Part shown: in pieces, positions 37,965 through 50,005 of the stretch
Layout: each line of letters begins with the position of its first letter
Position numbering within the stretch: position 1 is the first letter of the stretch
NCBI RefSeq assembly: GCF_963576615.1
Contig: NC_088710.1
Location: 1,840,001-1,904,000, forward strand
Direction of reading: 5' to 3'
DNA length: 64,000 nucleotides
Origin: Watersipora subatra
Lineage: Eukaryota; Bryozoa; Gymnolaemata; Cheilostomatida; Watersiporidae
The notes under the pieces: model-generated
Told to the model about the DNA's origin: nothing
The model's database searches: none
The model's input: the letters and a program-made list of their open reading frames with translations, nothing else
Made by a program: the position numbers and the translations under genes

Positions 37965-38578
37965 TCACATCATGCCACAAAAACTTTGGTAGCAGTCCTT
38001 TTTGTGGGAAGATCTGTACTTGTAGATAACATCATAGTCTGTGTCATGGGAACATCTCATTACATACATGGACTTTGCAAAAAACTTGCAGACATGTCCA
38101 GGGTACCAGGATTCATAAACGATCATAGTAGTCCTTACTCCAACCTCGGTAGGCAGTGGTTCATCAGACCAGTGTGGCATCATAGAACCACAGCTATACA
38201 TTGGAGGACAGGTGTTGAGCATCCTGTTTCCTGTTAAACAATAAATAGAATATCTATTGTTTATGGAAAAAAACATAAAGACAGTCCAATAAAAAGCTTG
38301 CGCTCTGAAAACTGCGCTCTGATAATTGTTTATCTGTGATTTTATTCGAACTTACCGGCATCACCAGTGAATCGAAACCACTGCAAGTCCATGTTCAAAT
38401 CACAAGCGTATCCATTGAATGAATGTGGGCCACCAGGTTTGACATCACTGCCGGAGATGTCCATCCTCCAAGACTCTGTCAGGTTGGTAGCTGTGAGACA
38501 CTCAGGAGGAGTTGTGCAGTGCACCAGGAGAGCACAAGAGAGAAAGAGCAATGCTCCGAGCTGCTGTGTTCCTTGCAT
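37965..38578 (-). CDS. D8C-2: secreted single D8C-domain protein
   Basis: Two exons: 38578-38356 (223 nt) and 38230-37965 (266 nt), 162 residues. MQGTQQLGALLFLSCALLVH is a signal peptide, and the mature protein starts near TTPPEC. Eight cysteines in D8C order: PPEC, YACDLN, NTCPP, YSCGSM, HVCKFF, MRCSHD, KDCYQ and FCGMM. The WFRFTGDAG motif before the phase-1 intron matches the WYRFVGQGG of uromodulin. NLTESW gives an N-glycosylation sequon near the mature N-terminus. Variable-loop residues between EVG and YESW are VRTTMIV. No EGF, ZP or membrane segment is present. Function is unknown. In mammals this domain carries glycans that decoy microbial adhesins, so an extracellular binding or defence role is a fair inference, not shown here. 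Confidence 0.9.
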
Positions 38579-38634
38579 CTTCTAGTCTGTTTGAGCACTG
38601 ATGAAGTTATGATGTTCAGATGACAGATTTGTGC

Positions 38635-38641
38635 TTATATA
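38635..38641 (-). promoter_or_regulatory. TATA box of D8C-2
   Basis: Minus strand tatataa, 57 bp before the start codon, a spacing kept in three paralogues. Confidence 0.7.
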
Positions 38642-39180
38642 GGCAAAAGTCTCCCATTCAGTCACTTGAAAATATAAACACATGATTAATGTTAGTGTGA
38701 AAGAGTTGCGCAATAGACCACCATGAACTAAGGCTAACCATACATAAGCCGGCTGAGTGACTCACTACGACGGGGAGATTTTCACATGAATTGGTTATTG
38801 AAAGCCTCACAAACGAGCCAAGTAAATTGATGCTTGTTAATAAAAATGAACCAGAGCGAAGAGTTAATATTATACAATGAATTGTTTATCCAAAGCTGTA
38901 AACCGCGAAAGCATCATAACCTTGTGACTCTAGCAGAGATGAAATTGTTGATCTGGTTATTGACAGAGATATGCGAATATACACACCACCCTATACACAC
39001 TGTAAATATATCTTATATCTATTTCTCTACCAACTGAACCACCCAAGTTTTCTCTCAAATAATATGATTTATTAAGGACTAATAGAAACAAATAAATAAG
39101 TTTTATAGTTTTCAGAATGTGGTACGCAGGTACGCAGGTACGACCAGCTCATTATTGGCATCTTCTGTACATACCTACAA

Positions 39181-39600
39181 GAAGGTAAGATCTGGAGGCC
39201 ATAGTTGGTTGTTGACCAGGATGATGATCACCTACAATTATTCCACAGTTGATAAAGATACAACTGTTTAGAGAACAACTCTACCCTACTACAAGATGTT
39301 GTACACATAGCATAAAACAAATAGATTCTCTGTGTTCACTGCTATCTTACGGTAAAGAAAAAATACAAGTTTAGTTCTTTTGGCAATAATAAAATACATG
39401 TTAGTCTCCTCAAATATCAGTGGAATTTTATAGCTTGGAGAAGTTTTAGAGATGGACTGACTTGTATTATATTGTTAGTGTCGTATGCTGAGATCATAGA
39501 GCTATCTTTACAAGACATCTCTTGCATGTAGTTTCAGCAGTGAAAACAATCAAAAGACACAAGGAAGTGGACTTCTAAAAGCGCATTGCTGTTGCTTCTG
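39181..39600. repeat. Upstream non-coding module, copy in unit A
   Basis: About 420 bp, near identical to 47787-48207 and 51307-51727. It begins near gatctggaggccatagttgg and ends near gcgcattgctgttgcttctg. No coding potential. It is either part of the duplicated unit or an old transposon carried within it. Confidence 0.9.
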
Positions 39601-39630
39601 AATTCATGACCTCAGAATGAATTCATTCTG

Positions 39631-39935
39631 AGGTCATGGTTGGTTGTTGACCCGGATGATGACCACCTACAATTAGTCCACAACTGCTGAGGATACAACA
39701 GTTTAGACAATAACTCTATTTGTGGGACATCGCACAAATAATATAAAAAAGAAGGTGGCTTCTGTTTACTGCAGCCTACGATTAAGAAAGCATGAAAGTT
39801 TATCATTTTTTGACAATTAAAACACGCCAGTTACTCTCAATGAAGATCAGTATAGTTTTATAGCTTGCAGATGTTTTTGAGGTGAACATTTTATGATTTT
39901 ATGGTTAGTGTTTTATGCTGATGCCTCGTCTTCCA
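39631..39935. repeat. Diverged second copy of the upstream module
   Basis: Clearly related to 39181-39540 (catggttggttgttgaccc, gatgatgaccacctacaatt, cagtatagttttatagcttg) but strongly diverged, so an older tandem duplication preceded the duplication of the whole unit. Confidence 0.75.
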
Positions 39936-40019
39936 GTGGTTTTTATGGTTCTCTTATGGCATAACTTGGAAAACATTCCTGTTCACAACGAAATTATTGC
40001 TAATAAAGTAATGAAAAAG

Positions 40020-40325
40020 ACCCAACGCTGCCTGTCCCAGCTCAACACAATGCTGCCTGTTCCAGCTCAACCTATTGCTGCCTGTTCCAGCTCAATGCAA
40101 TGCTGTCTGTTCCAGCTGAATGCAATGCTGTCTGTCCCAGCTCAACCTATTGCTGCCTGTCCCAGCTCAACCTATTGCTGCCTGTCCCAGTTCAACACAT
40201 TGCTGCCTGTCCCAGCTCAACCCAATGCTGCCTGTCTCAGCTCAACGTAATGCTGCTTGTTTCAGCTCAATGCAATGCTGTCTGTTCCAGCTCAATGCAA
40301 TGCTGCCTGTACTCTGTTCAATCTA
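40020..40325. repeat. 25-bp minisatellite, about 12 copies
   Basis: Unit ccagctcaacctattgctgc followed by ctgtc. Same family as the array at 48.3-49.1 kb and the short one at 51.84 kb. Confidence 0.93.
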
Positions 40326-41234
40326 ACACCTCCTGCTTATATTTCAACCCTTTAGACTTCGCAGGTTAGAAATTATTTCGTGTGCTAAAACAAATAAAAG
40401 TGTCATTAGAGTCTAAGAAGTTGAATGACATGGGTTCAAGCCCAACATTGGCTGAAATTTTAGTCATCTGATTACTTGCATGTACAGAATTTTGTGATTG
40501 AACGAAAATTGGCACAATTACAACAACTGCTATTATAACACAAAAATAAAAGGCTGTGACATCCATACTGCACTTTATCTGACAATTAAACATTGATTGC
40601 ATAGCCACTTTTTATTAACAACAAATTTGTGAGTTCTCTTAAATGCATCTCAAATAGAGCTGATTTCAGATAGACGTAGTTGCAAAAAAATTGTATTCTC
40701 TCCAATCTGCACTGCTCATTTCAACGAATCAAGTATACATAAATTATTTCTCATTTGTCAGTTATGAAGGTTTAAAAATAGAAAGAACAGCCGCTATCAT
40801 GTAAAATGACCAATAGTAAAAAAGTGAAGTTCTTGGAGTCGTACCTTCCTGCTTTAATTTTAATGATAAATATCTGCCCTTCTATGAAATGGAACCATAG
40901 CACTCTCAGGTCTCTTTTTGTCTAGGTCTTGTGTGGTCATTACCATGATGACATAGCTTTGAAACCTGTTGTATATGCAGGCGTCTCTTGCGAGCCTGAC
41001 ATTTGTAGGAATGTAGGCTAAGAATGCCACTTCGGCTTTGGGAGGCCTTGCCTCTTATATACATTGTAGACCTATAATATGCCAATACCTCTTTAGCTTT
41101 AGACACCTCAAGTATATATATATATATATTAGCTTTTTTCCATTCATTGGAGTCACCGTTGAGTTCTAATATAACACGCAGTTGACAGAATTGGCACTAT
41201 GTGCCTGTTAACACGTATCCACTGTTGCTATTAT
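40326..41234. other. No gene recognised
   Basis: A gggttcaagccca string near 40435 resembles a tRNA B box, but no A box or fold is seen. Otherwise AT-rich unique sequence. Confidence 0.4.
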
Positions 41235-41335
41235 GATTAGTAAAGTGCAGTTGTTATTAGGGAAGTGCTGTCGTGATTAGCGAAGTACTGTATTGATTAG
41301 GGGAGTGCTGTATTGATTAGGGGAGCGCTATCAGA
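41235..41335. repeat. 20-bp minisatellite, about 4 copies
   Basis: Unit tattgattaggggagtgctg. The first copies are diverged. Confidence 0.8.
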
Positions 41336-41639
41336 AGAGCTGCTTGTAGTGCTTCCGGGAATTTAATAAGTACTAATACCTTGTGATAAGTGTTTCACCT
41401 GTAAACAATCTGAACAAGGAAGTCAAGAAGGAAATTACCTTAACAAATCAGTTGTGTAAACGGTCTAGTGTTTTTTAAACTTAATACCAACTCTGATTTT
41501 TGGCAGGTAAAATTGGATCTTAGAAGCAAATTGTTAACCATATTTATCACATCATGAGGATGCTTTTAGGTTAAGCAGATACCAGTTTAGCATTTTTTCA
41601 CCTTCAGAGTATTTTTATTGAGAAAGTTAAAACATATTC

Positions 41640-43080
41640 GATGATTTAGAAAGTGTTATCTATTTAATAGATGACATTTTGGTTTTTGGCTCCAACCTTT
41701 CACCACATTGTTTGAGATTTCGCGGAGTCTTAAAAAAATAGAAGGTTTTGGTATGACTCTGATGAGGTAAAATTGCGAATCTGGGATTACCTATAGTAAA
41801 ATCTTTTAGACATTTAGTGAGTGGCACTGCTATTCAACCTGACCCGAGTAAGATTCTGAAGGTAATCAAGATTTCACGTCCTAACAAAATGAAAGCAAGG
41901 AGTTTCACTGGTATGTGCAATTACTTAATGAAGTCTAGTAAGAAACTGGTGAGGCAAAAGTACAACATTTTAAGTTGAGATCAATACGGTATGATCATAC
42001 CATTTTTTATGCAGCTGATAAAAGCATGTGCTTGGCCGACTCCCTGAGCCACCCGAACAGCGATGCTTATGAGAAGGCTTATACGTCTGAGTACGACTTG
42101 TTGGAAGCTTACATACAAGGCATAGTCTTTTTTAGGACATATCCGGACGTGAGGGAGAAGGCGGTAGTTAGTGCAATGGCTAAAGGCGAGTGTGTTAGTA
42201 GATGTATTGAACGGCTACGGGTGGCCAAATGTTAATCTACAAGAAGAGCCGCCTGAGATGTACGCTAAAAGGCACTTACTACGCACATGTGGGAAGACGT
42301 GGCTGTATAAGTTCATGATATACATATCTAAATCATCAAGGCCTATGAGTATCTTGAGTTATACCATAAGGGGCATCAGGGTACCACTAACTATCCCAAA
42401 AAAGCTCAACGCCAATTCTGGTAGCCAGGTCTTTTTAATTGGTATTGTGAAGTATATTGATGAATATAATGTTTGTGTCATGCATTCGCAAGTAAAACAC
42501 TAGCCTATGCATACGTCAACACTATCTTCTAGACTATGGGAAGTTATAAGTTTTAATTAGTTTGCTCATTGATGGAGTGTCTGTAGTGGTGGTTGATTAT
42601 TAATTCAAGTGAATAGAGGCTATACTTGTTACCTCACAGACATCAAGAGCTATGATTACATTTATGATGGAATTATTCTCAAGGTTCGGCATACCCAAGA
42701 TTGTTAGATCGAAAAATGAGAGGTGCTACAATAGCAAAGATTTTCGGTTGTTTGCAGAAAACAGAGGTTTACTTTGGTCAACAGAAGCCCGAGGTATCCT
42801 TGTTTCAATGGTATGACAGAGAGTGCTGTGAAGATCATTATGTCACTATGGAGGAGAACCACTGATAAGAACACAGCTGATGGCCTATTGGGCTATGACA
42901 TTTTCAGTAGGGTTTACAGCTAATGAGCTTATGTTTGGCAGAATAATTAAAGCTAACTTGGGTATACCGTATAAGAACCATATTGATTACCATTAGTTTG
43001 AGGAAAATGAATTTGAAAAACTATGGCCATATGGATAATTTGAGGCATTAATAGGAAAAGAAATATCAAATATTTTGTTA
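41640..43080 (+). mobile_element. Ty3/Gypsy LTR retrotransposon pol fossil
   Basis: Parts in order on the plus strand: reverse transcriptase remnant (the DDILVFGS catalytic-site region), RNase H remnant (KSMCLADSLSHP, the family's ADALSR region), then integrase-region remnants to about 43.08 kb. Broken, with several interruptions. No LTRs were recognised, so family beyond Ty3/Gypsy and age are rough: old, but still readable. Confidence 0.8.
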
Positions 43081-43965
43081 AAGGTTGACTTGCAACAAAA
43101 TTCACATTACAGTTATTTGATATGAAAAGATTCACCATGCCTTACTCTGTTGTGTTGTAGGTGCAAAATATGTGGAAATGTGATTACAAGCTCTTAAAAG
43201 CTCAAAAACGAACAGAAAATCGCAGCCACACGAAACCGCCGTAGTTTGGATTCTCTTTCCAAAACCGCTCAAATGTGATGTAGTTGTGAGAGATGGTTTC
43301 TGTTTACACTTTCATGTAACCTTATTCGTCGAAATATTTTCACAAATATATTTCACGCATTCAATAAAACCATGTTCATTGTTCTTACGCGTCAGTTTTA
43401 TCGTCATCGTAATGCTGTCACTTTTAGCACTGATATCTTACAACTTACCGTAAAAATTCGTTTGATTGTTCAGCCTTAGTTTGAAGGAGTACATATCATT
43501 GTCTGATAATCATGACGACCCTGTTGGTCACGAAATCAGTTGGTAATCGAAAAGTGCTGCAAAAAGTATTTGCAAAGTGTTGGGTCACATAATCAGATTA
43601 CGACTTGCCGGTTAGACCAAACCGAAACAAAACTGTGAAGTAGCGAGCATCTATATTTGATACGGTGTCTTCAATAAAACCCGAAGTGTTTGTCATAAAC
43701 TAGTGCTATGATAAGTTTTACATTGAGCTTTTTATTGGCCTTTCAATTCACGTGAGAACATCACGTGACAAGACAATAACCAAATTTCATGGCTACGTCA
43801 TCGAAATAAAGTGGTTCCAATCTACGGCGGCTTTCCGTTTTTGAGCTTTTAAAAGCTTTTAATCACATTTCCACATATTTGGCATCTACAACACAACAGA
43901 GTAAGACATGGTCAATCTTTTGATACCAAAAAGCTGTAATGTGAATTTTATTGCAAGTCAACCTT
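43081..43965. mobile_element. Long-TIR non-autonomous DNA transposon, 885 bp
   Basis: Inverted repeats of about 150-165 bp, 43081-43250 against 43800-43965, starting aaggttgacttgcaa and including cttactctgttgtgttgtag and tatgtggaaatgtgatta. The left arm has an extra 20 bp or so. No transposase and no certain target duplication. It sits between the Gypsy pol fossil and the gag-like fossil, so it inserted after or during their decay. Confidence 0.88.
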
Positions 43966-44099
43966 CAAATAAGCTTGCTTCTGGGCAGCTAGCAATAATA
44001 GTTTGGGTGCAAAAGGGATAATAGTTAGAGGGGGAGTAACTCCCTAATAATAGAGGGAGAGTAACTCTTCTGACAGTTATTGAGTATTGGTCAGGCAAA

Positions 44100-45420
44100 A
44101 TGAGGTCCATAAAAACAAAGGACGCATTGTGTTCTCTAACCTGTTGATGAGAGTTCAGGAGTTGCTGTCGAGTGTAACCTACTAGTCCTGTTAAAACTCT
44201 CGGTTGTTAAAAAGGCAGATGTAACAGCCTTCTCAGAGATAGAAGGAGAGAACATCATTGCAGATGAGAAAATTGATGTAGACTGCATGGCTGTGCTTTC
44301 TCCAGAAAGCAGGGGGGATGTTATAGTTAGCAGTTATGGGAATGGTGAGAGTGGTATAGTTGCTACGAGTGATAGACGGGATAGGTGCAAATCAGACCCT
44401 AGCTATGTTTACCACTAGGAAACATGGAACCTAACAGAAGTTTTGTACCATGTTTTTACATACAACTGTTATACACACTCACATAATGTATGTCTGTTTG
44501 CCGAGGTAAAGGTCTCAGAGATGGAAAGGACAAAAAGGAGCCTCTCAGTGGCTGACCACAGAAGATGAAAAAAATCAGCAAGACCAGCAAAAGATCAGCA
44601 AGACTCCGGAAAAACCATCAAGAATAAAGCTGGCAAGGCTATAGGGCAAACCAATGAGGTTCTTGGAAAAGAAGGAACCAATTACTGCTGGTTCTGTAGA
44701 TGTCATAGAGATCACTTTTCAACAGACTGCCTCAGCAACTATTGCAAAAGATGTTCAAAAAAGGGGCACGGGGCAAAGGAATGCAAGGCATCAGTGTGCA
44801 GCTACTGCGTAAGGTTGAGCACTTGATATCTAACTGCAAAGTAGATAGAGTAGCCTTTATCCAAAAGGAACAAACGACTGGGGAGATGGGAGCTAGTACT
44901 AGTTCTAAAGAGATTGGACCAAAGACAACAGTGCTTGCCTGTGGCACTAGATATGCAGTGGCGTATCTGGTAAAGGGTAAGGTGGTAAGACAATTAGTGG
45001 CCAATAAGATTCAGTCATTTTTAAACAACATAATGTCAGACTCAATGTCGCTGGAGGTGGTCAATGAAAAAAAGGAAAACATTGACAGAAAGGGATGTGA
45101 CTCTGGTTAAGCTTTAGGAAAAAGATGGTAACTTATTCCAACAGGCTAAAAGGACTGGAAAATTCACAGGGCTCTAGCATGCTTGGCCAGTGCAATGAGT
45201 TCCGTACAACATCCCTTACCCACTGACAGCAGTGAGGAAAGTGAAGCCAGCAGAAACAGTAGTTAGGCAGGTCACCAAAGCTATTGCAAGTGGCAAGACC
45301 GGCAAAAATGGAGATGCACTTTTTAGCTTAGAGGGTGTCAGCATAAATGCTGATGAGGTCAAGGATATTCAGATACAAATGCTGGTCGATAGGCTGATTA
45401 GATTGAGGATGCTGTAACCA
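44100..45420 (+). mobile_element. Retroelement gag-like fossil with zinc knuckles
   Basis: A plus-strand segment encodes a cluster of CCHC-type zinc knuckles (about 44685-44835; for example CKRCSKKGHGAKEC) in a Lys/Ser-rich setting, as in the nucleocapsid part of retroelement gag proteins. It is broken. It lies 3' of the pol fossil, the reverse of the gag-pol order, so it probably comes from a separate copy or a rearrangement. Confidence 0.55.
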
Positions 45421-46733
45421 TCAAGTACTTTGCTGCTGGCAGCCGTAGTTGGGACTAAACTAGTAAATTAGTAAACTAATTGGGACACTAGTTCAGGTGA
45501 ACTCTCATCTTGGTCAGAGCAATGTAGAAACAATGCTTATGGGGTCCAAGCTTAAGCAATTTCAGGTAGTGAAAATCTAATAGAGGATATATAAGGCTTA
45601 GGCTTTGATGCCATGCAGGCCGACTCACAAAAACATCAGGATCAGAAGGGTTAGAGGTATACTACAGGTATGTTTATTGCATCAAGTAGCCGAGAAAAAA
45701 TCCTTGTCATCGGACTTGCTTTAAACCAATGTTTTATTTTTGATCCCTTTCTGTTGACTATGTCTGTCACTCCAACCTATACTAAGCCCACCATAATAAC
45801 AACTGGACAATTTTACATATTCTAACTATAACTAACATAGACAATGTTCTGTAGTTAGTATTTGCTATCAATACCAGTTCTGAGTTACCTACTCTCTATC
45901 ATGCTGTGTTGTACATTATGTACTGTTCCAAGTGTGCGTAAACTATCTTGCTTTACCAACTGTAAATTGAACAGAGAGTTGAGTATAATATATATACAAT
46001 CATTCATGTTCAGTAAAACTTATCGCCTCTAGTCTTTGACTTATAACAAACATAACACACAACTACATGTATGTTAGGTGTGTCCTGTATTTAGTGCAAT
46101 GTGGTTTTTTACAGTAAGTGTCCTTATTATGTCTGTTTTTAGTTTTATTATTGCTATCTCAAGCTCATTATTAGCTACCCTACACATACATGTATATTAG
46201 TTGGTGGTTGATATACTAGTTTGAGTAGAGTTCTACACAGAGACATTGGAAACATTAGAATATGATTCTTGAAACTGTTTGCTAAATGTTACAGGGTGGC
46301 CGATAGTAGGATACTGTGTGTTGATTAGTTGAGTGTCTGGCACATGCACCATGACATTTTGATGCTCAGACAGCATTTTGCATGAATCTAGACTATGTTA
46401 ATTTATCAACAAACACATTAGTCTTGCGACAGCAATAAGAACCTCATCTGCAGAATTGTAAAATGATACAAGCTAATTCAAACCTAACTGATCAGCTTTT
46501 TTTCAAGTTTACATACAACTAGTGTAACATTTATATTTCAGCAAAAAATCTTTCCTTGGAATCTATTTTTGCTGACAACTCTGGTACAAAGAACGCAATA
46601 CAATTAAACATTCTGGGTTATGAAGGTTGCATCAGAGAGGTTTATTAGACATGTTGGTACTATGATACTAGACTATGTAAAATAGGGTAAAATATTACGC
46701 ATCAGAGATAAAATAATTAGTACCACTAGTGGC

Positions 46734-47337
46734 TCACTTCATGCCACAAAAACTTTGGTAGCAGTCCTTTTTGTGTGAAGATCTGTACTTGTAGATCACA
46801 TCGTAGTCTGTGACATGGGAACATCTCATCACATACATGGCCTTCGCAAAAAACTTGCAGACGTGTCCAGGAAACCAGGATTCATAAACGATTGTGTTAG
46901 TTATCACCCCAACCTCAGTAGGCAGCGGTTCGTCAGACCAGAGTGGCATCATAGCACCACAGCTATACATTGGAGGACAAGTGCTGAGTATCCTGTTTCC
47001 TGTTAAACAACAAATAGAATACCCACCGTTTATGGAAACATCATGAAAACAGTGTAATACAAAGCTAATCTGCAGTCTGGAAACTGTTTTATTTGTGATT
47101 TTGGTTGAACTTACCAGCATCACCAGTGAATCGAAACCACTGCAAGTCCATGTTCAAATCACAAGAGTATCCGTCGAACGAATGTGGGCCACCAGGTTTG
47201 ATATCACTGCCAGAGTTGTCCATCCTCCAAGATTCTGTCAGGTTGGTAGCTGTGAGACACTCAGGAGGAGTTGTACAGTGCACCAAGAGAGCACAAGAGA
47301 GAAAGAGCAATGCTCCGAGCTGCTGTGTTCCTTGCAT
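46734..47337 (-). CDS. D8C-3: secreted single D8C-domain protein
   Basis: Two exons: 47337-47115 (223 nt) and 46999-46734 (266 nt), 162 residues. Same signal peptide as D8C-2. Eight cysteines are kept (PPEC, YSCDLN, STCPP, YSCGAM, HVCKFF, MRCSHV, KDCYQ, FCGMK) and the NLTESW sequon is present. Variable-loop residues between EVG and YESW are VITNTIV. An in-frame Met lies further upstream (47409), but it precedes the TATA box at 47393-47400 and is not the start. Exon 1 and the intron are almost the same as in D8C-4, whereas exon 2 differs at clustered codons. Confidence 0.9.
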
Positions 47338-47392
47338 CTTCTTGTCTGTTTGAGCTCTGATGAAGTTATGATGTTCAAATGACAGACTGACG

Positions 47393-47400
47393 CTTATAAA
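47393..47400 (-). promoter_or_regulatory. TATA box of D8C-3
   Basis: Minus strand tttataag, about 57 bp before the start codon. The core is TTTATAAG where the other paralogues have TATATAAG. Confidence 0.65.
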
Positions 47401-47786
47401 GCTAAACAACCCTCATATAATAGCTTGAAAATATAAACTTGTTGTGGTTTATATTGGCATTAAAGGGTTATGGAATAAAAGCAGCATAAACTGAGGCTAG
47501 TTATACATAAGCAAGCTGGATGACGCTTTCGAATAGGGAGATTTTCGCATAAATTAGTTATTGAAATCCTCACAAATGAGCTCAGTAAATTAATGCCTAT
47601 TTAAAGTAGACCAGAGCGTAATTAGTTAATATTATACAATGAATTGTTTATCAACAGTTATTAGCTATTAAAAGCACCTTTGCTCTCTGGGTCTAGCAGA
47701 TATTAAATAGCTGGTCTTGTCAACTGTTTTCAGCGTATGGTACAGCTAGCCATTATTGGCGCTTTGTGTCCACTAACTACAAAAAG

Positions 47787-48207
47787 GTAGGATCTGGAGG
47801 CCATAGTTGGTTGTTGACCAGGATGATGATCACCTACAATTATTCCACAGTTGATAAAGATACAACTGTTTAGATAACAACTCTACCCTACTACAAGATG
47901 TTGTACACATAGCATAAAACAAATAGATTCTCTGTGTTCACTGCTATCTTACGGTAAAGAAAAAATACAAGTTTAGTTCTTTTGGCAATAATAAAATACA
48001 TGTTAGTCTCCTCAAATATCAGTGGAATTTTATAGCTTGGAGAAGTTTTAGAGATGGACTGACTTTTATTATATTGTTAGTGTCGTATGCTGAGATCATA
48101 GAGCTATCTTTGCAAGACATCTCTTGCATGTAGTTTCAACAGTGAAAACAATCAAAAGGCACAAGGAAGTGGACTTCTAAAAGCGCATTGCTGTTGCTTC
48201 TGAATTT
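47787..48207. repeat. Upstream non-coding module, copy in unit B
   Basis: Near-identical to 39181-39600 and 51307-51727. Confidence 0.92.
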
Positions 48208-48319
48208 GTATTTGTCTTTGATTGCTGACTGATGTAATAGATCTGGTTTTGGTGAAACTGTAGCATTTTTCATTACTAAATGAGTCTAGATTCAGTTTTA
48301 TCAGTTGTTCATGTCCCTA

Positions 48320-49075
48320 AATCAACTCATTGCTGCCTGTCCCTAGTTCAACTTAATGCTGCCTGTCCCTAGTTCAACTCATTGCTGCCTGTCCCCACCC
48401 CAGTTCAACTCATTGCTGCCTGTCCCTAATTCAACCCATTGCTGCCTGTCCCTAGTTCAACCATTTGCTGTCTGTCCTTAGTTCAACTTATTGCTGCCTG
48501 TCTTTAGTTGAACTTCTTGCTGCCTGTCTCTAGTTTAACTCATTGCTGCCTGTCCCTAGTTTAACTCATTGCTGCCTGTCTCAGTTTAACACAGTGCTGC
48601 CTGTTCCTAGTTCAACCCAATGCTGCCTGTTCCTAGTCCAGCCCATTGCTGCCTGTCCATAGCTCAACTCATTGCTGCCTGTCCATAGTTCAACTCATTG
48701 CTGCCCGTCCCTAGTTCAACTCATTGCTGCCTGTCCCTAGTTTAACTCATTGCTGCCTGTTCCTAGTTTAACTCATTGCTGCCTGTTCCTAGTTTAACTC
48801 ATTGCTGCCTGTCTCAGTTTAACACAGTGCTGCCTGTTCCTAGTTCAACCCAATGCTGCCTGTTCCTAGTCCAACCCATTGCTGCCTGTCTCTAGCTCAA
48901 CTCATTGCTGCCTGTCCCTAGTTTAACTTATTGCTACCTGTCCCTAGTTCAACTCATTACTGCCTGTCCCTAGTTCAAACAATTGCCGCCCGTCCCAATT
49001 CAACCCATTTCTGCCTGTCCTTAGTTCAACTTATTGCTGCCTGTCCTTAGTTTAACTCATTGCTGCCAGCCCAGG
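48320..49075. repeat. 26-bp minisatellite, about 28 copies
   Basis: Unit agttcaactcattgctgcct followed by gtccct. Same family as 40.02-40.33 kb. A block of about 230 bp with the cagtttaacacagtgctgcc variant occurs twice (near 48585 and 48810), showing block duplication. Confidence 0.95.
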
Positions 49076-49189
49076 TTTACAGTAATTGATTAATTGTTAC
49101 CCATTTTATTATTCTTATTAATTAATTATTAATAATTACTATTATGAATTAAGTTATTGCAAATAAAGTAATAAAAAACATGCCCTTCA

Positions 49190-49404
49190 TCTCTTGATCT
49201 CATGTTTGCCCAAGAGGGAACATCATTTTAGGTTGATATTAATGTGGTATAAATATACAATCTAATTAAACCATTAGGTAGGTGCAATGCCTAACGATGA
49301 ATGCGATAATAGGTGTATTGAGTATTTGAATAATAGGAGGCTGGATGACTTTGGCGATTTGTAGGGTGAACATGCAAAGATGATACATATTGCAAGGCAC
49401 TTAC
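49190..49404 (+). mobile_element. Ty3/Gypsy pol scrap in unit B (fossil)
   Basis: Related to the RNase H/downstream part of the 41.6-43.1 kb fossil and to 52015-52212. Broken; no ends seen. Confidence 0.6.
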
Positions 49405-49861
49405 TATAACAAACATAACACACAACTATGTTAGGTGTGTCCTGTATTCAGTGCAATGTGGTTTTTTACAGTAAGTGTCCTTATTATGTCTGTTTTAGTT
49501 ATATTATTGCTATCTCAAGCTCATTGTTAGCTACCCTATACATACATGTATATTAGTTGGTGGTTGATATACTAGTTGGAGTAGAGTTCTACACGGAGAC
49601 ATTGGAAACATTAGAATATGATTCTTGCAGCTGTTTGCTAAATGGTGGCCGATAGTAGGATACTGTGTGTCGATTGGTCGAGTGTCTGGCACATGCACCA
49701 TGACATTTTGATGCTTGGAAGAAAGTTTTGCAGGAATTTAGACCATTTCAACCAGAGTGCTGTTAGTTGATTGATAAAAACTATATTTCTACGAGAGCAA
49801 TAAGAACCTTCAAATTTAAAAATAGATAAAGGCTGATCCAATGTGCACTGAGACAGTTATA

Positions 49862-50005
49862 CTTTTATGTGTTATATATATATATTGTTACATATACATA
49901 ACACATATATACATTATATATGTGTTATATATATTGTTACATATACATAACACACATATATATAATATATGTGTTAATGTGTTATATATATATTTTTATA
50001 CATGT
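49862..50005. repeat. TA/ACATAT-rich microsatellite
   Basis: gtgttatatatatattgtta and inverted acatatacataacac segments, self-complementary over about 40 bp. A shorter version is at 52684-52775 in unit D. Confidence 0.85.

Larger units (their letters stand above)
37790..39600. repeat. Segmental duplication unit A (holds D8C-2)
   Basis: Aligns with units at 46.05-48.2, 49.4-51.7 and 52.2-54.05 kb: 3' flank, both exons, intron, TATA box and upstream non-coding DNA. It is the most diverged of the four and most like unit D in its 5' flank (38.65-39.06 kb). Confidence 0.9.
46048..49406. repeat. Segmental duplication unit B (holds D8C-3)
   Basis: Begins at aacaaacataacacacaact, which recurs at 49407 and 52215. 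Contains conserved 3' flank, D8C-3, upstream module (47787-48207), a large minisatellite (48320-49075) and a Gypsy scrap. Confidence 0.93.

Noticed and set aside
40425-40455. tRNA/SINE B-box-like string gggttcaagccca (another near 19197)
   Set aside because: No A box at the right distance and no cloverleaf could be drawn.
46815-47382. Plus-strand open frames across the D8C exons (also at 38.0, 38.4, 50.6, 53.1 and 53.4 kb)
   Set aside because: They are antisense shadows of the D8C coding exons, conserved only because the minus-strand genes are.
47338-47409. Upstream in-frame Met for D8C-3 (similar at 50932 and 53718)
   Set aside because: It lies upstream of the TATA box and would bury the signal peptide; the MQG start is shared by all copies.
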